DNA from: Candidatus Diapherotrites archaeon ADurb.Bin253
GTDB taxonomy: Archaea; Nanobdellota; Nanobdellia; Pacearchaeales; GW2011-AR1
Length of the DNA: 42,669 nt
Direction of reading: 5' to 3'
Assembly: GCA_002069705.1 (NCBI GenBank)
Contig: MWBV01000001.1
Span: 85,768 to 128,436, forward strand
Under the pieces are notes generated by a model that had not been told where the DNA came from, searched no databases, and saw nothing but the letters and a program-made list of their open reading frames with translations. Positions within the stretch are counted from its first letter, which is position 1. Each line of letters begins with the position of its first letter. Below are positions 15,740 to 23,251 of the stretch, piece by piece. Position numbers and translations under genes: made by a program.

Positions 15740-16125
15740 CCTAATCCGAGTATATATCCTTTTAGCCTTGTAGGCAACTTCTTTTTTAGTTGTTTTTCAA
15801 CTTCTTTTGGAGATATCCATTTTAACTCTGCAACATTCTTCCCAGGAGTTTCTTTTCCTTCTGTTGCTTCACACAAAAAATATAATCTTAATGCTTGTTT
15901 GTCTTTTAATCTGTTTTCAGCATAAACTGCACCTAGATTATGGATTATATATCCTGTTTTTTCTTTTGCAACTCTTTTTAATCCAACATCTAATTCTTCT
16001 TCATATTTTAAATCTCCTTCGAGAAAACTTAAATTTCTTTCTCCAATATTCCTACCAAGAAGTATTTTTCTTGCTGGGGGATTGAATAAAATTCCTATGA
16101 TTTTTACATTAAATTTATCTGCCAT
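15736..16125 (-). CDS. NUDIX-fold protein with incomplete NUDIX box
   Basis: 129 aa. The fold is NUDIX-like: a beta start (KIIGILFNPPARKILLGRN), the box region GDLKYEEELDVGLKRVAKEK followed by TGY, and a C-terminal ELKWISPKEVEKQL. In the consensus G-x5-E-x7-R-E-U-x-E-E-x-G-U, the first Glu and Arg are present. The Glu after Arg is Val, and the second of the paired Glu is Lys, so metal binding and hydrolysis may be weak or lost. It sits between aIF2-alpha (1-base gap) and nop10 (4-base overlap), so a translation- or RNA-linked role is plausible. Confidence 0.75.
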   Translation of the reverse strand: MADKFNVKIIGILFNPPARKILLGRNIGERNLSFLEGDLKYEEELDVGLKRVAKEKTGYIIHNLGAVYAENRLKDKQALRLYFLCEATEGKETPGKNVAELKWISPKEVEKQLKKKLPTRLKGYILGLG

Positions 16126-16126
16126 T

Positions 16127-16834
16127 TTATTTTTCCTTTATTTCAAATATCATTCCTTTTTCTTTTGCCTTTTTTTCTATTTCTTCTAGTGTGTTTTTCA
16201 TTTTTTGCTCTCCTTTTCTTCCGTCTTCTGTCTCAATTTTGAGAGAGTATTTTCCTGCTGAAATATACTTTACTTCTATTTCTTTAGGTGTATCTAACAC
16301 TTTTTTTAAGTGAGATATGCCTTCTGAATCTAATGTTTTTAAATACACTATCCTTTTTATTATTATCCTTTTTTTCTTTTGCTCTAAAATTATATCTAAA
16401 ACCCTTTCTGAATTTTCTTTTCCTACTAGTTTTTCTAATATCTTGGGGTTTTCTCTAGCTTCTTCAAAAAACTCGTATATTCTTCCTCTTTTGGAAATCT
16501 CTTCTATAACTTCTTCTGATTTTTCTTTTAAGACACTTTTAAGTATATTTATATAACTGTTTTCCTGATTATGCTGGTCCATCACTTCTTTTTTTTCTTT
16601 CGGGGTTACTCTTCTTAGAGAAAGACTTATTGTTCCTCCTGTATCTTTTAGAACCTTACATACAATTTTCTTTTTTGGAATAACATATTCTCTTAAATTT
16701 CTTATTCTTCCTGGTGCAATTTCACTTAAAATTATGCTCCCCTCTCTTTGTTCTCCTTCTATTTTTACAAATACTACTGTGCCTGCAATTCTATCTACAG
16801 TACACAATACCATTTCTCCTTCTTCAAATACCAT
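16127..16834 (-). CDS. eif2a: Translation initiation factor aIF2, alpha subunit
   Basis: 235 aa, part of the heterotrimer that brings initiator Met-tRNA to the small ribosomal subunit. Residues 1-80 are an S1 RNA-binding domain (EGEMVLCTVDRIAGTVVFVK, ISLSLRRVTPKEK), 85-165 a helical domain, and 165-235 the alpha/beta domain that contacts the gamma subunit (KYISAGKYSLKIETEDGRKG). In eukaryotes a Ser in the S1 loop is regulated by kinases; here the loop reads SEIAPGRIRNLREY. First gene of an operon with the NUDIX protein and nop10. Confidence 0.93.
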   Translation of the reverse strand: MVFEEGEMVLCTVDRIAGTVVFVKIEGEQREGSIILSEIAPGRIRNLREYVIPKKKIVCKVLKDTGGTISLSLRRVTPKEKKEVMDQHNQENSYINILKSVLKEKSEEVIEEISKRGRIYEFFEEARENPKILEKLVGKENSERVLDIILEQKKKRIIIKRIVYLKTLDSEGISHLKKVLDTPKEIEVKYISAGKYSLKIETEDGRKGEQKMKNTLEEIEKKAKEKGMIFEIKEK

Positions 16835-16854
16835 AAAAATTAAACAGAATACTC

Positions 16855-16863
16855 TATTTTAAA
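16855..16863 (-). promoter_or_regulatory. TATA element of the aIF2-alpha operon
   Basis: On the minus strand this reads TTTAAAATA, centred 25 bases before the ATG at 16834, in the gap after the RecJ-like gene. It shows that the aIF2-alpha operon has its own promoter. Confidence 0.55.
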
Positions 16864-16881
16864 GGTTGTGTTTATAGATTC

Positions 16882-18219
16882 TTAAATTTTTATTAGCTCT
16901 ATTTCGAGATTTTTTTTAAGAATATCGATGAACTCTCTTTCTTTTTTTCTGCTTATTAAACAGCCTGCAGCATGTTCATGTCCCCCACTTTCTCCTCCAG
17001 TTAAATTTGTTACACTTGCTAATAATTCTCTTAGGTTTCTTCCTTTTCTTCCAACAATTCTTGAAGAAACCTTTATTTTATCTTCATAATATGCCATTGT
17101 TGTGATTATTGTCCCTTCTTCATATATTGAAGAATTTGAAATTATGCTTGCAATTGTTCCAATCATTGTATCTTTTACATTGTCTTGAGCATTTATTATG
17201 ACAAATCCTTTTCCTTGTATTTTCTTTGTTTCTTGAACAAAGTTTAATCCAGTGATTATATTCTGTTTATATTTGATGTGGGCTAATTCTGCTTCTTTTT
17301 TTGATTTGGGTATTTCAAGACAGTATTGTATTGCTAATTCAGGTCTACCTGATCTTGAACATGCATTAATTATTGCACTTAAATCTCTTGCATCTTCTAT
17401 TTTATTAAACATTTTTATCAAGAAAATATCTCCTACTAAGTCCTTGCTTTTTATTTTAGGGTTTCTAAGAAGTATAGAAGTAGTTAAATTCTTCATTTCT
17501 TTTTCATCTAGTTCCATTATACTTTTATATTTCCCTCTTTCAGGTATAATTCCAGATTCTCTTAATATTTCAAGGACTCCTTTAAGGTTTCCAGTGACTT
17601 CAGGGATATAAGGATTTGATGAGTATTCTAATACTCTGTTTAATGGTCTAGTTGATGGATAAATAAGTAATCCTCTCTTTCTTTGAACTCCGCTTTCTTC
17701 CAGTATCCCATGATTTAAAGAATCTATTTCTTTTTCCAAGCAATCTCCTATCATTCCTAAGATAGCTAATTTTGATAATTCTTTTGCTTCTGGAATTATT
17801 TGTTTTGCGAATAAATATGCTAGTCCAGAAGTACTTATTTTTTGTTTGTTTGTTAAATGCGGATTTATTATTCTTACATTTTCTGGAATTTTTTGGGAAA
17901 TTTCGTGGTGGTCAATAATAAATACATCCTTTAAGTTGTTGTTTTTTATATGTTCTAAACTTCCAGATGCTAAATCTAAGAAAAATATTATTTTATCTTT
18001 TGGTAATCCTTTGATTGTTTTTTCTTCTAAATTTTTTAATATTCTTATAGAGAACTTTCTATCTAATTTTTTTAGAGTGCTTATTATTATGCTTGCAGAG
18101 GTTATTCCATCTGTGTCAAAGTGACTCATTATGAGAATCTCTTTATTTTCTGTTTTTTTTAAAAATTCCTCAGCAAATGATTTAAGTTCCTTTTCGAATA
18201 TTTCATCCTCTTTTTTCAT
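16882..18219 (-). CDS. RecJ-like DHH phosphoesterase / ssDNA exonuclease
   Basis: 445 aa. The DHH motifs are clear: MSHFDTDGITSA (motif I, near 31-42), FFLDLASGS (II), VFIIDHHEIS (III) and LAILGMIGD (IV). The DHHA1 domain ends in TGGESGGHEHAAGCLIS. Archaeal RecJ/GAN proteins are 5'-3' exonucleases bound to GINS at the replication fork, and some act on RNA. GINS51 is encoded at 29607. It lies 16 bases after the uS15 gene on the same strand, an arrangement seen in other archaea. The exact archaeal RecJ subclass is not decided. Confidence 0.88.
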   Translation of the reverse strand: MKKEDEIFEKELKSFAEEFLKKTENKEILIMSHFDTDGITSASIIISTLKKLDRKFSIRILKNLEEKTIKGLPKDKIIFFLDLASGSLEHIKNNNLKDVFIIDHHEISQKIPENVRIINPHLTNKQKISTSGLAYLFAKQIIPEAKELSKLAILGMIGDCLEKEIDSLNHGILEESGVQRKRGLLIYPSTRPLNRVLEYSSNPYIPEVTGNLKGVLEILRESGIIPERGKYKSIMELDEKEMKNLTTSILLRNPKIKSKDLVGDIFLIKMFNKIEDARDLSAIINACSRSGRPELAIQYCLEIPKSKKEAELAHIKYKQNIITGLNFVQETKKIQGKGFVIINAQDNVKDTMIGTIASIISNSSIYEEGTIITTMAYYEDKIKVSSRIVGRKGRNLRELLASVTNLTGGESGGHEHAAGCLISRKKEREFIDILKKNLEIELIKI

Positions 18220-18235
18220 TTTAATATAAGAAAAT

Positions 18236-18577
18236 TTATAATTTCTTTTGATACTTCTTTATCTTTCTAACTTGAGAGAATACTCTGCTTCTTTCTCTCA
18301 TTGCTCTTTTGTCTTGTTTGTTGTTTTTAAGATGTTTTTCTATTTTTTCTAATTTTTCTTCTACATTCTTTAAATCTGGATTAATATATTTTTCTTTTAG
18401 TATTTTAGAGATTTTTTTATTGTATTCTTTTGGGTGGATTCCTCTTCTTTTTAGTTCTTCTCCTATTTTTTCAGAAGTTAGTCCTTTATCTGCTAGTTTA
18501 ATTACTTCCTTTTCATACTCTTCTAAGCTCATTTTTCCTTGTTCTTTCTTTGGCTTTTCATCTTTTTCAGTTGACAT
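18236..18577 (-). CDS. rps15: Ribosomal protein uS15 (S15)
   Basis: 113 aa. The core matches archaeal S15: EYEKEVIKLADKGLTSEKIG, the helix NKKISKILKEKYINPDLKNV, and the conserved basic end RERSRVFSQVRKIKKYQKKL. It is shorter than the typical archaeal protein of about 150 aa, with a reduced, Lys-rich N-terminus and a trimmed middle. It binds 16S rRNA in the platform of the small subunit. A TATA-like TTTAAAAAA (about 18600-18608, minus strand) is about 27 bases upstream; the RecJ-like gene is the next gene in the operon. Confidence 0.85.
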   Translation of the reverse strand: MSTEKDEKPKKEQGKMSLEEYEKEVIKLADKGLTSEKIGEELKRRGIHPKEYNKKISKILKEKYINPDLKNVEEKLEKIEKHLKNNKQDKRAMRERSRVFSQVRKIKKYQKKL

Positions 18578-18774
18578 CTAAATACCTCGTAAAGGGGTTT
18601 TTTAAAGCTTATGATTTTGTCTCTTTTTTAGCATATTTTTAATATATTTGTTAAATAATGAAAGGAGGTTTTAGATTTATTTGAAAGAATGAGTTGATAC
18701 AAAACCCTTATATCTTTATTTTTCTCAAATAGTAAGGTTTAAGAAATTATTAAACCCTCTTTTATTGTGTAAAA

Positions 18775-18866
18775 AGCCCCATAGTACAGCGGTCAAGTAT
18801 ACGGCCCTTTGGAGTTTAGATAAATGAAGAGAGGCCGTGACCCAGGTTCGAATCCTGGTGGGGCTA
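18775..18866 (+). tRNA. tRNA-Gln (TTG) with a 19-nt canonical intron
   Basis: Acceptor AGCCCCA pairs with TGGGGCT, followed by discriminator A; D stem GTAC/GTAT, anticodon stem CGGCC/GGCCG, and T arm CCAGG-TTCGAAT-CCTGG. The anticodon loop is C-T-T-T-G-G | intron | A, anticodon TTG. The intron (18813-18831) forms a perfect bulge-helix-bulge: central helix CTTT/GAAG, bulges GGA and AGA, intron stem GTTT/AAAT with a 4-base loop. Splicing after the second bulge base leaves a normal 7-base loop. No CCA is encoded. A perfect inverted repeat GGTTTAA/TTAAACC (18736-18756) lies 18 bases upstream. Confidence 0.95.
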
Positions 18867-18886
18867 TTTTAATTTTTAATATTTTG

Positions 18887-19834
18887 TTAATTTATTTTGA
18901 TTCTTCTGAAAATAAGATACATTATCAAGGATACAAAAATCATTATTGCTAGTATCCATATCCAGCTGTAATAATTATCCTCTAATGGGAGTCTAACATT
19001 CATTCCATAAAATCCTGTTACAATTGTTATTGGCATCATTATAGCCATAATCATAGTTAAAATCTTCATAGTTTCATTTAACCTGTTGGAAGTTATTGTT
19101 TGATAAGCATTTCTCATACCATTTATTCTTCCTAACATGCTTTTTAGTGATTCTGTTGTTCTAAAAGAATGGTCGTAAATATCTCTAAAATAAGGGAGTA
19201 ATTCATTATCTAAGTAATTATCTGTTGGTCTTGTTAAGCTGAGACATAGGTCAGTTAAAGATTCCATTACTTGTCTTGTTTCTAACAGAGTCAATTCTTT
19301 TTGGAATAAATCTTCTAAAACTTCTTTTTCTGGATTTTTTATAAATTCTTTTTCTGTTTGTTTAAATTCTTCTAACAATATAGATTTTATTTGCATACAT
19401 TTGTCTATTTCTTTATCTAAAAGGTAATGAAATATATGACCTGCTCCTTTTTTCATTAAATTCTCTAATTTTTTAGGATTGCTTATTAGCGAATCTATTG
19501 CTTCGTTATTTTCGAAATGAGAGGTTATAAGATAATTTTCACCAAAGATAAAAGATAAATTGTATATTTTTATGTTGAATTCTTCAATTTCTTTTATGCC
19601 CTGCATTATTACTGCAGTATTTTCTTCAAATTCTTCATATTTTGTTCTTGTTTGATTTGAAAGTATGTCCTCTTCTGCTGCAGGGTGTATATCAAATATT
19701 TCTCTTATTGATTTTATTTCTTCAATATTTGAACAGAACAAATCTATCCAATAAGAAGTCCTTCTTTCTTTTTTTAATGTTGTTGGATCTATTTCTTTTA
19801 ACTTTCCATTTGAAAACGAAAAAATCTTTATCAT
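18887..19834 (-). CDS. corA: CorA-family magnesium/divalent cation channel
   Basis: 315 aa. A long cytoplasmic helical domain (about 1-250) precedes two C-terminal TM helices. The first is followed by the family signature GFYGMNVRLP (the GMN selectivity loop), and the second ends in a basic tail. It forms pentameric Mg2+ (or Co2+/Ni2+) channels in the membrane. The usual ETLKSML-like segment before TM1 is kept (TESLKSMLGRINGMRN). It is the only gene in this stretch, ending 21 bases after tRNA-Gln on the opposite strand. Confidence 0.92.
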   Translation of the reverse strand: MIKIFSFSNGKLKEIDPTTLKKERRTSYWIDLFCSNIEEIKSIREIFDIHPAAEEDILSNQTRTKYEEFEENTAVIMQGIKEIEEFNIKIYNLSFIFGENYLITSHFENNEAIDSLISNPKKLENLMKKGAGHIFHYLLDKEIDKCMQIKSILLEEFKQTEKEFIKNPEKEVLEDLFQKELTLLETRQVMESLTDLCLSLTRPTDNYLDNELLPYFRDIYDHSFRTTESLKSMLGRINGMRNAYQTITSNRLNETMKILTMIMAIMMPITIVTGFYGMNVRLPLEDNYYSWIWILAIMIFVSLIMYLIFRRIKIN

Positions 19835-19870
19835 ATCTATCTTAGATATTTTTATTATTTAAATCTTGTT

Positions 19871-20479
19871 TTAATGCCTATAACGTCCTCTTCGTTCAAC
19901 AGAAATAATTCTTTCAAATATTTGTTTGGATTCAGGATAATCCTTTGAATATGCTTTTTTGAATTCTTCAAAAAGTTCTTTCCAGTGTTGAAAATGCTTT
20001 GCTTCTAGAGCTTGTTTTAGTAAATGGAGGTCTACTGCTTTATCTTCTATTTTTTTAGAAATATATCCAAGCCCAAAATCTATTAGAAAAACTTCATTGT
20101 CCTTTAAAATCATATTACTTGTAGTTAAATCTCCATGGATAATATCTGATTTATGTAATTTAGAGATTGATTTTCCTATTTTGTTTAATATTCTCTTTTG
20201 TTTTTCAAGAGGAAAACTGTTTAGTGCTTCAGAAAGTTTTTCTCCGTCTATATACGGCATTCTTATTTTATTTTCTTCCCTTGAGATTTCAGGTGAAAAA
20301 TTATGTATTGTTTTGTTTGCTTTCTCAATAAGCTTAGTTTCTGCCTTTGTTCTTTGTTTTATTATTTTTTTATCTATTTCAGGTATTCTGTACGATTTAG
20401 ATATTCTTTCTTTAACTATTTGGTTTTTCTTTTCATCTAAAAATATCTTAGCTTCTGCTCCTTGTTGAATTAATTTCAT
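19871..20479 (-). CDS. bud32: KEOPS complex kinase/ATPase Bud32
   Basis: 202 aa, the normal size of free-standing Bud32 (not fused to Kae1). It supports N6-threonylcarbamoyl modification of ANN-decoding tRNAs. Visible motifs are the Gly-poor start QQGAEAKIF, the ATP-binding Lys in VKERISKSYR, the catalytic loop IIHGDLTTSN, and the metal-binding LIDFGLGYISK. The end RRGRYRH is the conserved basic tail. Kae1, Cgi121 and Pcc1 are not in the window. Confidence 0.94.
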   Translation of the reverse strand: MKLIQQGAEAKIFLDEKKNQIVKERISKSYRIPEIDKKIIKQRTKAETKLIEKANKTIHNFSPEISREENKIRMPYIDGEKLSEALNSFPLEKQKRILNKIGKSISKLHKSDIIHGDLTTSNMILKDNEVFLIDFGLGYISKKIEDKAVDLHLLKQALEAKHFQHWKELFEEFKKAYSKDYPESKQIFERIISVERRGRYRH

Positions 20480-20567
20480 TTAAAATTTAATCTTCTATAT
20501 ATTTTAAGTTTTGTCCTACTAAGATTTCTATATAAATGCTTTTATACTTATTTTCAATCCTTTTTTT

Positions 20568-21242
20568 ATGAGATTTAAGGACATTTTCCTTACAGGAGCA
20601 CTTACTTTATCAACTATATTGCCTTCTTTTTCTCAGGATAAACTGAATTATGAGGTGCGAACAAAGGGTGGAGGATTTCCAGCTACAACTAGTTTTATTA
20701 ATTTAAGTGAAAAAGAAATAGATTTTTCTTTTTTGTTAGGGATTTATTCAATGAAATTTAATCAAATTAATGACTCTACTTATAATGAAACTAAGAATTT
20801 TATGTTTAAGAAAGAATTTTTTGATTATGCTAAAGGTTCTGGATATATTCTTTTAGATTATTCTGTAGAGATGGGGAGACTCAGAAATGTTAAAGAGAAA
20901 CTAATTAATCAAAAACTTGATGAGAAATATAAAACTTTTCCAGAGATTCTTAAAGATTTTAGAGAGGATGGTTTTAAAGATAAAGATAGTTTACACTTTT
21001 TTTTGATGGGCTTGCCTTATTCATTGAAAATTGATAAAATCGAGAGTGGAGATACAACTTTTTATTCTTCTAGTTTGAATGAGGCAATTAAATTTGAACC
21101 AGGAGATGATTTTCATTTTTCATATCCTATTGAAATGGCTGTTGTTGAAAAAGAAGGCAAGAGAGTTATAATTGGTTTTTCAACTAGATTTCTTAATGTT
21201 AAAAAAAGAAAAGAAGGTTCTTTAGAAGGTAGATTAAAATAA
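20568..21242 (+). CDS. Secreted protein of unknown function (224 aa)
   Basis: 224 aa with a classical Sec signal peptide: MRFKDIFLTGALTL, a hydrophobic core, then PSFSQ with cleavage likely after SFS or Q near residue 23. The mature part begins KLNYEVRTKGGG and is beta-rich (YSVEMGRL, FSTRFLNVKK), somewhat like periplasmic DUF3108-type barrels, but that link is weak. There are no Cys, unlike the pilins and the giant protein. The signal peptide is of bacterial (Bacteroidota-like) style, so transfer from a bacterium is possible. A TATA-like TTTATACTTA (20541-20550) precedes the ATG by 24 bases. Confidence 0.65.
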   Translation: MRFKDIFLTGALTLSTILPSFSQDKLNYEVRTKGGGFPATTSFINLSEKEIDFSFLLGIYSMKFNQINDSTYNETKNFMFKKEFFDYAKGSGYILLDYSVEMGRLRNVKEKLINQKLDEKYKTFPEILKDFREDGFKDKDSLHFFLMGLPYSLKIDKIESGDTTFYSSSLNEAIKFEPGDDFHFSYPIEMAVVEKEGKRVIIGFSTRFLNVKKRKEGSLEGRLK

Positions 21243-21264
21243 GTTTTATTTAAACTAATATTTT

Positions 21265-21672
21265 TTATTTGTCTTTCCAAAAAATTATTATTCCTAAATT
21301 AAGTAACATTCCAATATCTATTACCATACAATATTTGCATAGTGCATCAATTACAAAAAATTGAATATACAAAAAGTATAATGCAAAGATGGTTCCTCCA
21401 ATTATTCCTGCTATTATCATTTGCTTTTTATACTTTGTAGGTTGTTTTATATGTAAAAATACCAGTATCGCCATTATAGAGAAAGCAACTAAACCTATGT
21501 TGGAATTTTTAATTCCAAATGTGCTTTCATATTGAGAAGTTTGAACAGCATAGCAAGTTGTTTGAATTCCTCCGCAAGCTTCTTCAAGAGATACAAATGT
21601 CAATATTCCAGAAAATATTAATGAAATTAGGAATATTGTTAAAATTATTGTGTATTTTGTTTTACTTTCCAT
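21265..21672 (-). CDS. VKOR-family quinone-dependent disulfide generator
   Basis: 135 aa with four or five hydrophobic helices. VKOR homologs reoxidise thioredoxin-like partners by passing electrons to quinone, so they drive disulfide formation outside the membrane. The conserved loop Cys33 and Cys40 (EEACGGIQTTCYAVQTS) and the active CxxC, Cys112-Lys-Tyr-Cys115 (ALCKYCMVID), are all present, with the family's SxFGIKNSNIG segment. No thioredoxin domain is fused and none is adjacent. It fits the Cys-rich pilin heads and the giant protein encoded elsewhere in this window. Confidence 0.88.
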   Translation of the reverse strand: MESKTKYTIILTIFLISLIFSGILTFVSLEEACGGIQTTCYAVQTSQYESTFGIKNSNIGLVAFSIMAILVFLHIKQPTKYKKQMIIAGIIGGTIFALYFLYIQFFVIDALCKYCMVIDIGMLLNLGIIIFWKDK

Positions 21673-21725
21673 TGAATTGTTTGAAAGAGTTAGTATTTAA
21701 TATTTTTTATTTTAATTTTTGAATT

Positions 21726-23108
21726 TTATTTAAATCTCATCATCTTCTTTTTACCGAATTTTTTCATCATCCTCTGCATTTGTTTTTGCGAGAAACCTTT
21801 AGACATGTCCATATCAGTCATTCCTCCTTTAACTAAATCTTGAAGCATCTTGTATTGTTTGAGAAGGGCACGAATATCGCTATTATTTACTCCTGCCCCT
21901 TTTGCTACCCTTCCTATTCTTGAAGTTTGTTTATCAAATAATTCTGGATTTTCACGTTCTTCTTTTGTCATAGATTTAAGGATATGTTCCCATTTTGCAA
22001 TTTTTTCTTGTTGAGATTCTAGCATGCCTTCAGGTATTTTTGCTTTTCCTAATCCTGGAATCATGCCTTTGATTTTATCAAATCCTCCTATTTGGTTCAT
22101 TGATTTTACTTGTTCAATTACATCTTCAAGAGAGAGTTTTCCTTCTTCAAGTCTCTTTTGCATTTTTTCTTGTTGGTATTCATCTGTAACAGAGCGTATT
22201 TTTTCTATTAGTGCCTGTAAATCTCCCATACCTAAAAGTCTTGAAAGGAAACTTTCTGGATTGAATTCTTCTATGTCATTTATTTTTTCACCTGTTGTTA
22301 TGTAATATACTCCTGCTTTTGTTTCTGCACATGCAGTTAATGCTCCTCCTCCCTTGGCTGTTGAATCCATTCTTGTAATTATAACTCCAGAAATCTTCAA
22401 TGCTTCTTGAAATTCACTTGCCTGTTTTTTTGCAGCTTGTCCTATATCTGCAGGCATAACTAATATTGTTTCTGTTGTCTTTATTTCTTTGTTTAATTCT
22501 TTTATTTCTTTAATTAGTTCTTTGTCCAGAGTATGGCGTCCAGCTGTATCAACTAAAATTAAATCATATTTTTTTAAGTCATGTTTTTTTTCAAATTTTT
22601 TCCAAGTTTTTACAGCATCTGTTTCATCGAAATCAACAAAGCAGGGAATATTATTTTTTTTACCTAATTGTTCTAATTGTTCTTTTGCAGCAGGTCTATG
22701 AACATCTAATCCAACCATTATAACTTTCTTTCCTCTTTTAGAATACCAATTTCCTAGTTTTGCAATTGTAGTTGTTTTACCTGCACCGTATAAACCTAAG
22801 AACATTATTCTGGATTGTTTTCCTGATGGGAGTTCAAGAGTTTTATATTCTCCAAGAATCTTTACTAATTCATCATGTAGTAATTTAATTATGTGTTCTT
22901 TTTTCTCTATTTCTTTTATCCTTTCATCATAAGCAGCTTTCTTTATTTTATCTGAGATGTCTTTTACAAGAATAATATTTACATCTGCTTCAATAAGTGC
23001 TCTCTGTAATTCTTTTACTACGCTTTCAACTAGGTTTTTATCTAAAAATAAAGCATTAGCTAGTTTATCTCTTGCCTTTCTTAATGCTTCTCCGAGCTTT
23101 TCTAACAT
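21726..23108 (-). CDS. srp54: Signal recognition particle protein SRP54
   Basis: 460 aa, complete N, G and M domains. SRP54 binds signal sequences as they leave the ribosome and docks on FtsY. The helical N domain is at about 1-90; the P-loop GLYGAGKTTTIAKLG is near 105; the GTPase motifs DVHRPAAKEQL, DTAGRH and TRMDSTAKGG follow. The M domain, about 300-460, is Met-rich and ends KKFGKKKMMRFK. It has the archaeal length. It lies head to tail with the FtsY gene, with tRNA-Ser in between on the other strand. Confidence 0.97.
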   Translation of the reverse strand: MLEKLGEALRKARDKLANALFLDKNLVESVVKELQRALIEADVNIILVKDISDKIKKAAYDERIKEIEKKEHIIKLLHDELVKILGEYKTLELPSGKQSRIMFLGLYGAGKTTTIAKLGNWYSKRGKKVIMVGLDVHRPAAKEQLEQLGKKNNIPCFVDFDETDAVKTWKKFEKKHDLKKYDLILVDTAGRHTLDKELIKEIKELNKEIKTTETILVMPADIGQAAKKQASEFQEALKISGVIITRMDSTAKGGGALTACAETKAGVYYITTGEKINDIEEFNPESFLSRLLGMGDLQALIEKIRSVTDEYQQEKMQKRLEEGKLSLEDVIEQVKSMNQIGGFDKIKGMIPGLGKAKIPEGMLESQQEKIAKWEHILKSMTKEERENPELFDKQTSRIGRVAKGAGVNNSDIRALLKQYKMLQDLVKGGMTDMDMSKGFSQKQMQRMMKKFGKKKMMRFK

Positions 23109-23169
23109 AGAAAAAATAGCAAATTATAAGTTAATAAAGTTTGGGTTTGTTATTAAATGGGATTTTTAT

Positions 23170-23250
23170 GCCGTAATGGGACAATGGTACTCCACACGAT
23201 TGGAAATCGTGATCCGAAAGGATTTCCAGGTTCGATTCCTGGTTACGGCG
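23170..23250 (+). tRNA. tRNA-Ser (GGA)
   Basis: Acceptor GCCGTAA/TTACGGC with discriminator G, which is the serine identity base. The anticodon stem is CACGA/TCGTG with loop TTGGAAA (anticodon GGA). It has a long class II variable arm, ATCC-GAAA-GGAT, a perfect 4-bp stem with a GAAA loop. The T arm is CCAGG-TTCGATT-CCTGG. There is no intron and no encoded CCA. It ends one base before the FtsY stop codon on the opposite strand. Confidence 0.96.
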
Positions 23251-23251
23251 T

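Noticed and set aside
18736-18756. Inverted repeat GGTTTAA/TTAAACC upstream of tRNA-Gln as an operator
   Set aside because: It is short and made mainly of A and T, and could equally be part of a TATA region; it is not reported as a separate finding.
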